A stretch of DNA of 45,490 nt from Thiomargarita sp. (GTDB lineage: Bacteria; Pseudomonadota; Gammaproteobacteria; Beggiatoales; Beggiatoaceae): contig DYNN01000007.1 in NCBI GenBank assembly GCA_020721045.1, positions 1 to 45,490 of the forward strand. Direction: 5' to 3'. Within the stretch, counting starts at the first letter, position 1, and the number at the start of each line of letters is the position of its first letter. Shown here one piece after another: positions 17,032 to 25,453 of this stretch. The notes beneath the pieces were generated by a model, which was not told the origin of the DNA, searched no databases, and saw only the letters and a program-made list of their open reading frames with translations. Made by a program: the position numbers and the translations under genes.

Positions 17032-19839
17032 TCAAACTCGCGTTAGTTCTAAGGCTTCGTTCAGTAAATCTTGCAATTGTTTACGATGAATTTGCAAATA
17101 ACCTGCGGCTGGCGAAGCTGAAGAAGGACGACCGGCATATTCAATTCTACCCACATCATCATGACTTAAATTAACATCCATATGCGCGCGAATATACCAC
17201 CAAGCCCCTTGATTACGCGGCTCTTCTTGTACCCATACTCGACTAGTAACATGCGGATAACGCTTTAAAATTTCACCCACTGCGTATTTTGGATAAGGGT
17301 AAAGTTGTTCTAAGCGAATAATTGCAATATCTATAATATTATTCTGACTGCGCGCTTCAACCAAATCGTAATAAACTTTACCGCTACAGAATAAAAGTCG
17401 TCTTACTTTCTCTGGCACAATATTCTTATCAACTTCATCAATTACCGTATAAAAACCTAATCCTGTGAAATCAGTGAATTGAGAAACGGCAGCTTTATGT
17501 CTCAGTAAACTCTTTGGTGTCATGACAATCAATGGTTTACGATAAGGTCGTTTCATTTGACGCCGTATCATGTGGAAAAATTGTCCTGGAGTGCTGGGAA
17601 TACAGACTTGAATATTTTCTTCCGCACACAATTGTAAATAACGTTCTAAACGGGCTGAAGAATGTTCTGGACCTTGTCCATCATAACCATGTGGCAATAA
17701 CATGACTAAACCACAATGTCGTTGCCATTTGGCTTCTGAAGAAGTTAAAAATTGATCGATCACAACTTGTGCGCCGTTAGCAAAATCACCAAATTGCGCT
17801 TCCCAAATCACTAAAGTATCTGGTTCAGAAGAGCTATAGCCAAATTCAAATGCTAATACTGCTTCTTCAGACAATAAAGAATTGATAACTAAGAAAGGTG
17901 CCTGACCCGCTGATAAATGACGTAAAGGAATAAAAGTTGAACCATTTTCACAATCGTGTAATACAGAATGCCGATGCGCAAAAGTTCCACGTGCACTGTC
18001 TTGACCTGATAATCGAATAGGATAACCTTCTTCCAATAAACTGGCATAGGCTAACGCTTCAGCACATCCCCAGTCTAAAGGTAACTCTCCTTCGCCCATT
18101 TTTTGTCTGGCTTCTATTAATTTTTCTACTGAACGATGCAAATGAAAGTCTTTGGGAATTTTAGTCAACTTACCAATCAATTCACGGACATATTCCTCAC
18201 TTAAACAAGTATCTACATTCATTGTCCAATGAGTACCAACATAAGGCTTCCAGTTGACCGTATGCTTATAACCCTTAGCCAAAGGACGCGGAACAACCAC
18301 ATCTTTAGTTTTTAAAGAAGCCCGATATTGTTGTAACAACAATTCCCCTTCCTCTATTCCGATAATATCCTGTTCTATCAATTTTGCAGCATAGATTGCT
18401 TGAGATTTGAGATGATTATTGATTTTAGTGTACATCATTGGTTGGGTTGCAAAAGGTTCGTCAGCTTCATTATGCCCGCGTCGTCGATAACAAATTAAAT
18501 CAATCACTACATCCTTGTTAAATGCCATGCGATAAGCAAAAGCAATACGCGTAGCAAATAATACCATTTCTGGATCATCGCCATTGACATGGAAAATCGG
18601 CGTTTGCACCATTTTAAATACATCGGTACAATACAAAGTCGAACGGGAATCTAGCGGATCGCTGGTGGTAAAACCAATTTGGTTATTCGTAATGATATGA
18701 ATAGTACCGCCGGTACCATAACCATGCGTTCCACTTAAATTTAACGTTTCCATGACAACGCCTTGCCCAGCGACTGCAGCATCTCCATGAATTAATACAG
18801 GAATGACATGATTACGATTTTTATCCCCCAAACGTTCTTGCCGTGCGCGTACCGATCCTTCCACTACAGGATTGATAATTTCCAAATGTGATGGATTAAA
18901 AGCTAAAGTCACATGTAAAGCCCCGCCAGCAGTGGCTACATTGGAAGAAAAACCTTGATGATATTTGACATCACCAGAACCCGTTTCATTAGTTACTTTC
19001 CCTTCAAATTCAGAGAATAAATCTTTAGGTCGTTTACCCAAAATGTTGACTAATACATTTAAACGTCCTCGATGCGCCATGCCTAAGACAATTTCTTTAA
19101 CATTGCTCACGCCTGCTTCTTCAATCAATTCATCAAGTAAGGGAATAAGACTTTCACCGCCTTCCAAAGAAAATCGCTTTTGTCCCACATATTGCGAGTG
19201 CAAATAATCTTCTAATCCTTGAGCTGCGGTTAAACGTCGCAAAATGTGCAACTGCGTCATACTGTCAAATTCATTTTTACCTTCTGGATTTTCTAATTGC
19301 TTTTGAATCCAACGTTTTTGTTTAGTTTCAGTGATGTGCATGTATTCTGCACCCAAAGTACCACAATAGATTTTTTTCAATCGCTCAAGAATATCTACCA
19401 ATTTGGCTTCACTTGGTCCATACAAAGAACCAGTATTGAATACAGTGTGCATATCCGTTTCGGTCAAATCATAAAATTCAGGATTTAATTCATCCACATA
19501 AGGACGTTCTTGTAATTTTAATGGGTCTAAATCCGCTTGTTGATGACCACGAAAACGATAGGCGTTAATTAAGCGCAATACTGCCACTTGTTTTTTAGCA
19601 AATTCTTTAAAAGTTTCAGCAGAAACACCCACATAACTACTATGATGGGAACGTAATTTGGCAAAATAATCTTGAATCGGTACATGAGGAATATCCTGAA
19701 TTGTAGGCGACTCATCCTGTAATTCAGAAAAATAACTGCGCCACATCTCATTGACTTGATTAGGATTAGCTAAATAAGTCTCGTATAAATCATCGATAAA
19801 AGCCGCATTGTAAAGATATGAATTTTTTTGACTAAACAT
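17032..19839 (-). CDS. sucA: 2-oxoglutarate dehydrogenase E1 component
   Basis: This thiamine-diphosphate enzyme decarboxylates 2-oxoglutarate and passes the succinyl group to the E2 lipoyl domain in the TCA cycle. The N-terminal SYLYNAAFIDDLYETYL, the TDP-binding block GDAAVAGQGVVMETLNLS...NNQIGFTT, MAHRGRLNVL, and the C-terminal WVQEEPRNQGAWWYI are all E1o signatures. The open frame reaches a TTG at 19857. I chose the ATG at 19839, which gives 935 residues, but no strong ribosome site marks either. The E2 gene sucB normally follows sucA; downstream is only a terminator and a convergent gene, so E2 and E3 must be encoded elsewhere. Confidence 0.95.
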   Translation of the reverse strand: MFSQKNSYLYNAAFIDDLYETYLANPNQVNEMWRSYFSELQDESPTIQDIPHVPIQDYFAKLRSHHSSYVGVSAETFKEFAKKQVAVLRLINAYRFRGHQQADLDPLKLQERPYVDELNPEFYDLTETDMHTVFNTGSLYGPSEAKLVDILERLKKIYCGTLGAEYMHITETKQKRWIQKQLENPEGKNEFDSMTQLHILRRLTAAQGLEDYLHSQYVGQKRFSLEGGESLIPLLDELIEEAGVSNVKEIVLGMAHRGRLNVLVNILGKRPKDLFSEFEGKVTNETGSGDVKYHQGFSSNVATAGGALHVTLAFNPSHLEIINPVVEGSVRARQERLGDKNRNHVIPVLIHGDAAVAGQGVVMETLNLSGTHGYGTGGTIHIITNNQIGFTTSDPLDSRSTLYCTDVFKMVQTPIFHVNGDDPEMVLFATRIAFAYRMAFNKDVVIDLICYRRRGHNEADEPFATQPMMYTKINNHLKSQAIYAAKLIEQDIIGIEEGELLLQQYRASLKTKDVVVPRPLAKGYKHTVNWKPYVGTHWTMNVDTCLSEEYVRELIGKLTKIPKDFHLHRSVEKLIEARQKMGEGELPLDWGCAEALAYASLLEEGYPIRLSGQDSARGTFAHRHSVLHDCENGSTFIPLRHLSAGQAPFLVINSLLSEEAVLAFEFGYSSSEPDTLVIWEAQFGDFANGAQVVIDQFLTSSEAKWQRHCGLVMLLPHGYDGQGPEHSSARLERYLQLCAEENIQVCIPSTPGQFFHMIRRQMKRPYRKPLIVMTPKSLLRHKAAVSQFTDFTGLGFYTVIDEVDKNIVPEKVRRLLFCSGKVYYDLVEARSQNNIIDIAIIRLEQLYPYPKYAVGEILKRYPHVTSRVWVQEEPRNQGAWWYIRAHMDVNLSHDDVGRIEYAGRPSSASPAAGYLQIHRKQLQDLLNEALELTRV

Positions 19840-20210
19840 AAGAAGTAGATCATCCAATTAAGAATGTAGAATAATTGTTTCTGTAAAATATTCTAACCAT
19901 GATAAATCATCTTAAATCAGTAGTCAGTAGTTTAGCGTGCAAAAATTAAATATTTTGTTGCATAGCAATAAAAAATATCAATTTAAGGGATTTTAAAATA
20001 TGGAAACAAACGTTTCATCAAAATTAACCTGATGAGCGTTAAAAAGATTCAGAACACATTTACGTGAAAAAATGGCTGATGTGGTGATTTTAAATGGATG
20101 ATTTCAATCTAATAAATAAATCTGGTTATCAGGATCAAAAAATCGTGTTAATCTTGTTCATTGGTTTCATCTAAGTGCAGATACTATTAACACACTGGCT
20201 GACTGAAAAA
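19840..20210. promoter_or_regulatory. Divergent intergenic region between sucA and accA
   Basis: The 371 bases separate divergent genes and must contain their promoters. I see no ORF of interest. A tandem CAGTAGT duplication lies near 19918-19931, and a degenerate hairpin repeat at 20124-20153. No consensus promoter pair is convincing by eye. Confidence 0.4.
20124..20153. repeat. Degenerate palindromic interspersed repeat
   Basis: The arms 20124-20135 and 20142-20153 match as inverted repeats at 9 of 12 positions around a CAAAAA centre. The words resemble the GATTAACAGGAT-type palindromes scattered in many sulfur-bacterial and cyanobacterial genomes. Only one copy is seen in this window. Confidence 0.3.
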
Positions 20211-21173
20211 ATGAATTTGAATTTCCTTGAATTTGAACAACCTATTGCTGAATTAGAAGCTAAAATTGATGAATTACGCCATGTCACACATGACAAAGAA
20301 ATTAACATCAATGATGAAATTGCCCGTTTACAAGCGAAAAGTCAAGAACTAACTCGTTCAATTTTCGCTAATTTAACAGCTTGGCAAATTTCGCAATTAT
20401 CGCGACATCCACAACGTCCTTATTTGTTGGATTATATTAAACGAATTTTTACCGATTTTGAAGAATTACATGGTGACCGCGCATTTGCCGATGACCCTGC
20501 AATTGTGGGTGGTGTCGCACGTCTGGTTGATCGACCGATCATGATTATTGGGCATCAAAAAGGACGTGATGTAAAGGAAAAATTGCAGCGTAACTTTGGT
20601 ATGCCACGCCCAGAAGGCTATCGTAAAGCATTGAGATTAATGCAAATGGCGGAACGATTTCATTTGCCGATTTTGACTTTTATTGACACCCCCGGCGCTT
20701 ATCCCGGCGTGGATGCTGAAGAACGTGGACAAAGTGAGGCAATTGCGCGAAATTTGTATGTCATGTCAGCATTAAGAACGCCAATTATTTGTACCGTAAT
20801 TGGTGAAGGCGGCTCTGGTGGTGCTTTAGCCATTGGCGTAGGCGATAGAATTTGTATGTTGGAGTACGGAACTTACTCGGTCATTTCACCAGAAGGATGT
20901 GCTTCTATTTTATGGAAAAGTGCTGATAAAGCGCCCGAAGCTGCTGAAGCAATGGGTATTACTTCTCAACGATTGAAAGAATTATCCCTAATTGACACGA
21001 TTATTCCTGAACCTCTAGGCGGAGCGCATCGTAATGTTGATGAAATGGTTAATACTCTGACGACAGCTTTGCAAGAAAAATTGCTCGAACTTGATAAAAT
21101 CACCATTGATGACTTAGTAGAACAACGTTATCAGCGTTTTATGCAATTTGGTCGTTTTGATAATATGATTTAA
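20211..21173 (+). CDS. accA: Acetyl-CoA carboxylase carboxyltransferase subunit alpha
   Basis: With AccD this subunit transfers the carboxyl group from biotin to acetyl-CoA to make malonyl-CoA, the first step of fatty acid synthesis. The chosen ATG gives [23 protein letters not shown], the standard AccA start. A GTG 12 codons upstream is rejected. The family blocks [37 protein letters not shown], and the oxyanion-hole glycines in [16 protein letters not shown] are intact. At 320 residues the length is normal. It is monocistronic here, divergent from sucA and convergent with the CobB/DsrN gene. Confidence 0.97.
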   Translation: MNLNFLEFEQPIAELEAKIDELRHVTHDKEININDEIARLQAKSQELTRSIFANLTAWQISQLSRHPQRPYLLDYIKRIFTDFEELHGDRAFADDPAIVGGVARLVDRPIMIIGHQKGRDVKEKLQRNFGMPRPEGYRKALRLMQMAERFHLPILTFIDTPGAYPGVDAEERGQSEAIARNLYVMSALRTPIICTVIGEGGSGGALAIGVGDRICMLEYGTYSVISPEGCASILWKSADKAPEAAEAMGITSQRLKELSLIDTIIPEPLGGAHRNVDEMVNTLTTALQEKLLELDKITIDDLVEQRYQRFMQFGRFDNMI

Positions 21174-21183
21174 TTTGATTTGA

Positions 21184-21214
21184 CTCGTTACCAAACTTCA
21201 GTTTTGGTAGCGAG
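21184..21214. terminator. Terminator-like hairpin between accA and the CobB/DsrN gene
   Basis: The arms 21184-21196 and 21201-21214 pair over about 13 bases with one bulge and one wobble. The loop is 4 bases. It lies 11 bases after the accA stop and 8 bases before the convergent stop codon. It probably serves both genes. Confidence 0.6.
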
Positions 21215-21221
21215 AACGGCT

Positions 21222-22598
21222 CTAAAAACAACATTTTACAAAATTAACAAATCGCTGTGCCCAATGATTATCAGCGACATCACGCAAATGGGTGTAACTG
21301 GCAAGCGTATTTTTATAAACAATTCCATCATGTTGCCCATCTACTCCACTACCTCGCAAAACCTGATAAGCAAAAGTCAATGGTTCGGTTAAATTAATCA
21401 CTTTTGAATAGTGAAATTCATGCGCGTTAAATTCAGCCGCTTGTCCATTAACTGCTGGTAATCCCCATAAATGATGACCAGTTTCTCGTAAACGCACATA
21501 ACCACGCCCTTGTGGACGTGTTTGCATCACAGTATCAAGAGGTAAAGCCCCTACCATTTTGCAAATTTTATCCTGCCAAATTAAGTGACGCGCCAAATAC
21601 ATCAATCCACCACATTCAGCATAAACGGGCATATTATTTTCGATAGCTTGATAAATTGCTTGTTTTAAAACGATATTTTTGGCTAACTCTTCCATTTTTT
21701 CTTCAGGAAAACCACCACCGATAAATAAGCCATCAATTTGTGGCAATGTTTGATCTGACAATGAGTTAATCGGAATCAATTCAGCACCCGCCGCTTCTAA
21801 CGCCATTAAATCACCTGCGTAATAAAAGCCAAAAGCCGCATCACGCAAAATACCAATTTTCACTACTTTATTAGGTAAATTTAAATTTCGTGGTTTACTA
21901 AGTGGTGGAAAATCAGGAGATTTATTTGCAATTTCAATAAGTTGTTCTATATCCACTTGCGGACGAATAATTTCGGCAATTTGATCAATTTTAGTCTGAG
22001 CTTGCTTATCCTCGTTGCTTGGAATTAAGCCTAAATGTCTTTCAGTAATCACTAACTGACTGTCACGTTGCACCGCGCCGACGACCGGAATATCAGTATA
22101 ATGTTCAATAACAGCGCGCAATTTACCTTCATGCCGTTTACCACCGACTTTATTGAAGATAATACCTGCAATATGAATTTGTGGATCAAATTGTTGATAT
22201 CCCAATACCAAAGGTGCAACCCCACGTGTCATCCCTTGCGTATCTAATACTAAAATGACTGGTGCGTGCAACAATTTTACTAAAGCAGCATTACTATCAC
22301 TACCATCTAATGCAACACCATCATATAATCCTTTGTTACCTTCAATTAAACTAAGTTGTGAGTTTTGCGCGTAAAATGCCACATTATCCGTAATTTCCTG
22401 CTCATGCATAGTGTAAAAATCTAAATTATGACAAGCCCGTTGAGTTGCCTGACTTAACCATAAAGGATCAATGTAATCAGGTCCCTTTTTAAAAGCCTGA
22501 ACTATCAAACCGCGCTGAACTAAAATAGCGCATAAACCGAGCGTAAGCGTTGTTTTACCAGAAGATTTATGAGTTGCTGAAAAATATAAATGGGGCAT
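21222..22598 (-). CDS. Cobyrinate a,c-diamide synthase family (CobB/CbiA or DsrN)
   Basis: The 458-residue product is a glutamine-dependent amidotransferase that amidates a tetrapyrrole carboxylate in an ATP-dependent reaction. The N-terminal P-loop THKSSGKTT and FKKGPDYIDPLW match CobB/CbiA. The C-terminal class I-like glutaminase has the nucleophile in YAECGGLMYLA. Two roles fit: vitamin B12 synthesis on cobyrinate, or DsrN, the homologue proposed to convert sirohaem to its amide in the dissimilatory sulfite reductase of sulfur oxidisers. No cobalamin or dsr genes lie nearby, so context does not decide. Given the apparent sulfur-oxidising lifestyle, DsrN remains a serious alternative. Confidence 0.88.
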   Translation of the reverse strand: MPHLYFSATHKSSGKTTLTLGLCAILVQRGLIVQAFKKGPDYIDPLWLSQATQRACHNLDFYTMHEQEITDNVAFYAQNSQLSLIEGNKGLYDGVALDGSDSNAALVKLLHAPVILVLDTQGMTRGVAPLVLGYQQFDPQIHIAGIIFNKVGGKRHEGKLRAVIEHYTDIPVVGAVQRDSQLVITERHLGLIPSNEDKQAQTKIDQIAEIIRPQVDIEQLIEIANKSPDFPPLSKPRNLNLPNKVVKIGILRDAAFGFYYAGDLMALEAAGAELIPINSLSDQTLPQIDGLFIGGGFPEEKMEELAKNIVLKQAIYQAIENNMPVYAECGGLMYLARHLIWQDKICKMVGALPLDTVMQTRPQGRGYVRLRETGHHLWGLPAVNGQAAEFNAHEFHYSKVINLTEPLTFAYQVLRGSGVDGQHDGIVYKNTLASYTHLRDVADNHWAQRFVNFVKCCF

Positions 22599-22661
22599 GT
22601 AATTTAGGGTGATTTAAGATAATGTGAGTTCGATATAAGAAAAGAAATAACTATCTTATTC

Positions 22662-22680
22662 CATGAGATACGTAATGAGT
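22662..22680 (-). repeat. 19-bp inverted copy of sequence at 16976-16994
   Basis: The 19 bases are the exact reverse complement of 16976-16994, which overlaps the left arm of the ntrX-sucA terminator. The two copies are 5.7 kb apart and bracket sucA, accA and the CobB/DsrN gene. Confidence 0.7.
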
Positions 22681-22759
22681 ATAACAGATATTTTTTGTGA
22701 TGTAGATGATTTCTGTAAAGTTTTTATTCCTGCTTGTCGTAGAATCAAAATGACTTAAA

Positions 22760-22896
22760 TAGGGCTTATACATTGACAAACTAAAACAATTTTTAATCAA
22801 TGATTTATTCGATAAAATCATGTGCATTTTGTGTTGAGAAAGTGATTTTAAGTTTTTGATTTTTCAGTATATAATTTTGTCAATGTGTAAATCCTA
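22760..22896. mobile_element. MITE-like 137-bp element with 21-bp inverted ends
   Basis: The ends 22760-22780 and 22876-22896 are inverted repeats matching at 18 of 21 positions, starting TAGG and ending CATTGACAAA on the left copy. The interior is AT-rich with an additional nested pair around AAAATCA/TGATTTT and no ORF. It lies 75 bases before a transposase fragment, so it may be a miniature element or one end-pair of a decayed insertion sequence. The family is not identified. Confidence 0.5.
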
Positions 22897-22971
22897 CAAA
22901 AGATGGAAAAACAAATTTATATTTTAATAACTCACCTTACGCACATAATCTAAAAATGCTAAATTATATAG

Positions 22972-23052
22972 ATGAAAGAAGAACTATTAGACCTATATAC
23001 AGATTACCTAATAAGCTCATTTGAAGCAACAACAGCGACGGTGAATCATTAA
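22972..23052 (+). pseudogene. Transposase N-terminal remnant (IS701-like)
   Basis: A 26-codon ORF starts MKEELLDLYTDYLISSF and continues EATTAT before a stop three codons later. The first 23 residues resemble the N-terminus of IS701-family transposases common in Thiotrichales and cyanobacteria, judged from memory of the family. The rest of the roughly 400-residue transposase is missing. The stop is 6 bases before the next gene, so the fragment might now act as a leader peptide or supply a promoter for it. Confidence 0.5.
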
Positions 23053-23058
23053 AATATT

Positions 23059-23571
23059 ATGAAAATCAATCGCCAAATACTATTTTTATGTACAGGAAAC
23101 TATTATCGCAGTCGTTTTGCCGAACACTTTTTTAATGCCTTAGCAAAACAACAATCTATTGATTGGCAAGCAGATTCTCGTGGTTTAGCTATTGAATCAG
23201 GAACAGGTAATGTCGGTGCTATTTCACCTTATGCCGTGCAATATCTCTCGGAACAAGATATTGTGATCCCAAAAAATGAGCGTCGTCCACGTAGCGTGAC
23301 GGTTGACGATTTTGTGATGGCAAACAAAGTTATTGCACTAGACGTTGATGAACATCGTCCTTTGATGTTGAAGCGTTTTCCGCAATGGGCTGAACAAGTT
23401 GAATATTGGTCGGTGCCCGATTTGCATATTACTCCACCAGAATTGGCTTTACCGCAAATTAAACAGCAAATTTTTCAATTGATTAACTCTCTTTCTTCGG
23501 TAACAAGTCATTGCTCAAATTTGCATCAAACAACTAATTCCGCAGCGTCCTCTTTAAAAGAATTAACATGA
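23059..23571 (+). CDS. Low-molecular-weight protein tyrosine phosphatase-like protein
   Basis: The 170-residue product opens with ILFLCTGNYYRSR, the CX5R phosphatase loop of the LMW-PTP fold with the nucleophilic Cys at residue 11. A VPDLHI segment near residue 120 resembles the general-acid DP loop, but Asp follows Pro instead of preceding it, so the catalytic acid is uncertain. A Ser/Thr-rich tail of about 25 residues ends the protein. Its stop overlaps the start of the DUF3108 gene by 4 bases (ATGA), indicating translational coupling. The substrate is unknown; low-molecular-weight phosphatases often regulate polysaccharide export, but no such genes are close. Confidence 0.85.
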   Translation: MKINRQILFLCTGNYYRSRFAEHFFNALAKQQSIDWQADSRGLAIESGTGNVGAISPYAVQYLSEQDIVIPKNERRPRSVTVDDFVMANKVIALDVDEHRPLMLKRFPQWAEQVEYWSVPDLHITPPELALPQIKQQIFQLINSLSSVTSHCSNLHQTTNSAASSLKELT

Positions 23572-24278
23572 AAAAATTATTTATTGGACTCTTTATTGTT
23601 TTATATCAGTTACCTGCAATAGCTGAAAATGATTTTCCACCGCCTTTTACTGCTAACTATTCGCTTTCAATACGTGGCGTACAAATTGCCGAAGGATCAC
23701 GTACTTTACGTCAAGAAAAAGGAGATATTTGGAAATTCAGTTCTACCAGTCATACTATTGGTTTGATGTCTTATGTGCGCAAGACGCGAATTGATGAAAC
23801 AACAACTTTTAAGCTATTAGCGGGTAAAATTCAGCCACAAGCTTATTTTTATCAACAAATGAATGGTTCTAAAATAAAAAAAGTAGAGATTTCATTTGAT
23901 TGGAATAAAAATATCATTTACGGTTCTGACAATAATGGGCAATGGGAAGTGCCTTTGGAAGTGGGTATATTGGATAAATTACTCTATCAATTGATAGTGA
24001 TGCAAGACCTACAACAAGGTAAACGCAATCTCAAGTATAAAGTCGTGGATAAAGGCAAAGTTAAAACCTATATTCCTAACTTTATGGGTAAAGAATCTAT
24101 TAAAACTGGACAAGGTAGTTTAGAAACTTTGAAATATCAAAAAGTTGCATCTGATGGAGAACGCAGTACAACATTATGGTGTGCGCCAAAATTGCATTTT
24201 TTACCCGTTCAAGTCGAACATGATGAAAAAGGTGAATTAATCACATTATTGCTTGAAACAGTCACTGGATTGAATTAA
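23568..24278 (+). CDS. DUF3108 family periplasmic protein
   Basis: The 236-residue product has a signal peptide (about residues 1-19, ending AIA) and the DUF3108 pattern: FTANYSLSIRGVQIAEGSRTL at the start, a beta-rich body with WKFSSTSHTIGLMSYVRKTRIDETTTF, then LETLKYQKV and the LWCAPKLHFLPVQVEHDEKGELITLLL end. Family proteins are predicted beta-sandwich periplasmic or outer-membrane proteins of unknown role. It is translationally coupled to the phosphatase-like gene upstream, and the NAD-kinase-like gene begins 35 bases after it. Confidence 0.85.
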   Translation: MKKLFIGLFIVLYQLPAIAENDFPPPFTANYSLSIRGVQIAEGSRTLRQEKGDIWKFSSTSHTIGLMSYVRKTRIDETTTFKLLAGKIQPQAYFYQQMNGSKIKKVEISFDWNKNIIYGSDNNGQWEVPLEVGILDKLLYQLIVMQDLQQGKRNLKYKVVDKGKVKTYIPNFMGKESIKTGQGSLETLKYQKVASDGERSTTLWCAPKLHFLPVQVEHDEKGELITLLLETVTGLN

Positions 24279-24313
24279 TTGAAACACTTTGATATTCATA
24301 TGAATAAATAATC

Positions 24314-25249
24314 ATGCAACGAATCAGCGAGAATAAAATTATTTTAGTCGTACGCCGTACACGTATTGATGATTTAATTAGACGTTTCAACACATTAGCG
24401 CAAGCCAAATTTTATATTGAACATTTAGGTGCAGATTTTTCTGATTATTTACGAGAAGATGAGCAATATAAAAAAATGCAATCGGCAGCCGAGATATGTT
24501 TACGTAGTTTGGGACATTTACAAGTATTAGATCGATCGTTTTTGCCTAATTTTATTTTTGGTAATCAAGATATTATAGTTGTTTTAGGGCAGGATGGTTT
24601 AGTAGCTAACACAATCAAATATTTATCAGGACAAAAGGTTATTGGTGTCAATCCAGATTGTCAACGGTGGGAAGGTGTGTTGTTACCTTTCCAAGTTGAT
24701 GATTTAAAAAGTATTATTTTGGATGTATTTGCCCAACGCCGCCCAATTAAAGAAGTGACTATGGCAAAAGCCAGTTTGAATAATGGACAAAATTTGTATG
24801 CAGTCAATGACTTATTTATCGGACATCAGTCTCATATGTCAGCGCGTTATGAAATCCAATTAGATCACTATCGTGAGCAACATTCTTCTAGTGGTATTAT
24901 TGTTTCAACCGGTTTAGGATCAACGGGTTGGTTTAAAAGTGTATTAACTGGTGCACTTAATATTAGCCACGCATTTCATCATCAAGATATAGAATCAGAA
25001 CCAATACAGTTTGCTTGGGATGCTGATTATTTATACTTCAGTGTACGTGAACCATTTTTGAGTGTCACCTCTTCCGCTGACTTAGTTTTTGGACAAATCA
25101 CGACGCAACGACCCATGAAATTAATCTCGCAAATGGCTGAAAATGGTGTTATTTTTAGCGATGGGATTGAGCAAGATTTCTTGGAATTTAATTCAGGTAC
25201 ACAAGCTATAATCAGTGTGGCAGAAAAAAGAGGTTATTTAGTTGTTTAA
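24314..25249 (+). CDS. NAD kinase-like protein with altered GGDG motif
   Basis: The 311-residue product has the outline of the NAD kinase/diacylglycerol kinase-like fold. Landmarks are VVLGQDGLVAN at about residues 89-99 where NAD kinases have GGDG, VNDLFIGHQ at about 164-172 for the NE/D nucleotide-binding loop, and STGLGSTGW near 200 for the TG-GSTG turn. The first Gly of GGDG is replaced by Gln, and the sequence is longer and more divergent than NadK, so the substrate may not be NAD. An additional N-terminal region of about 80 residues precedes the kinase core. It follows the DUF3108 gene in the same direction. No housekeeping nadK is seen in the window. Confidence 0.72.
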   Translation: MQRISENKIILVVRRTRIDDLIRRFNTLAQAKFYIEHLGADFSDYLREDEQYKKMQSAAEICLRSLGHLQVLDRSFLPNFIFGNQDIIVVLGQDGLVANTIKYLSGQKVIGVNPDCQRWEGVLLPFQVDDLKSIILDVFAQRRPIKEVTMAKASLNNGQNLYAVNDLFIGHQSHMSARYEIQLDHYREQHSSSGIIVSTGLGSTGWFKSVLTGALNISHAFHHQDIESEPIQFAWDADYLYFSVREPFLSVTSSADLVFGQITTQRPMKLISQMAENGVIFSDGIEQDFLEFNSGTQAIISVAEKRGYLVV

Positions 25250-25453
25250 CTCATTTCATCGTTAGCCAGTTTATATCATCACTGCCAATTGTCTTCAGCA
25301 CATAACTTTCATTGCGTCTCTTTCTTCGCCCATTGAATATATTGTGCATGTTATGTTAATGTTGACTTAGATTGATGATTTTAAATCGTGTTTCTAATCA
25401 TTCGTATTTTTGATCATTTCATTCCACACTTATGACCAGTAGGTTTTGCATTC

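Larger units (their letters stand above)
22599..23058. other. Intergenic remnant zone with three mobile-element traces
   Basis: Within 460 bases there is a 19-base inverted copy of the ntrX-sucA terminator arm (22662-22680), a 137-bp inverted-repeat element (22760-22896) and a transposase N-terminal fragment (22972-23052). No complete gene is present. It looks like a preferred insertion site. Confidence 0.55.

Noticed and set aside
20175-20210. 12-codon extension of AccA from a GTG
   Set aside because: No ribosome site, and the inner ATG gives the conserved AccA N-terminus.
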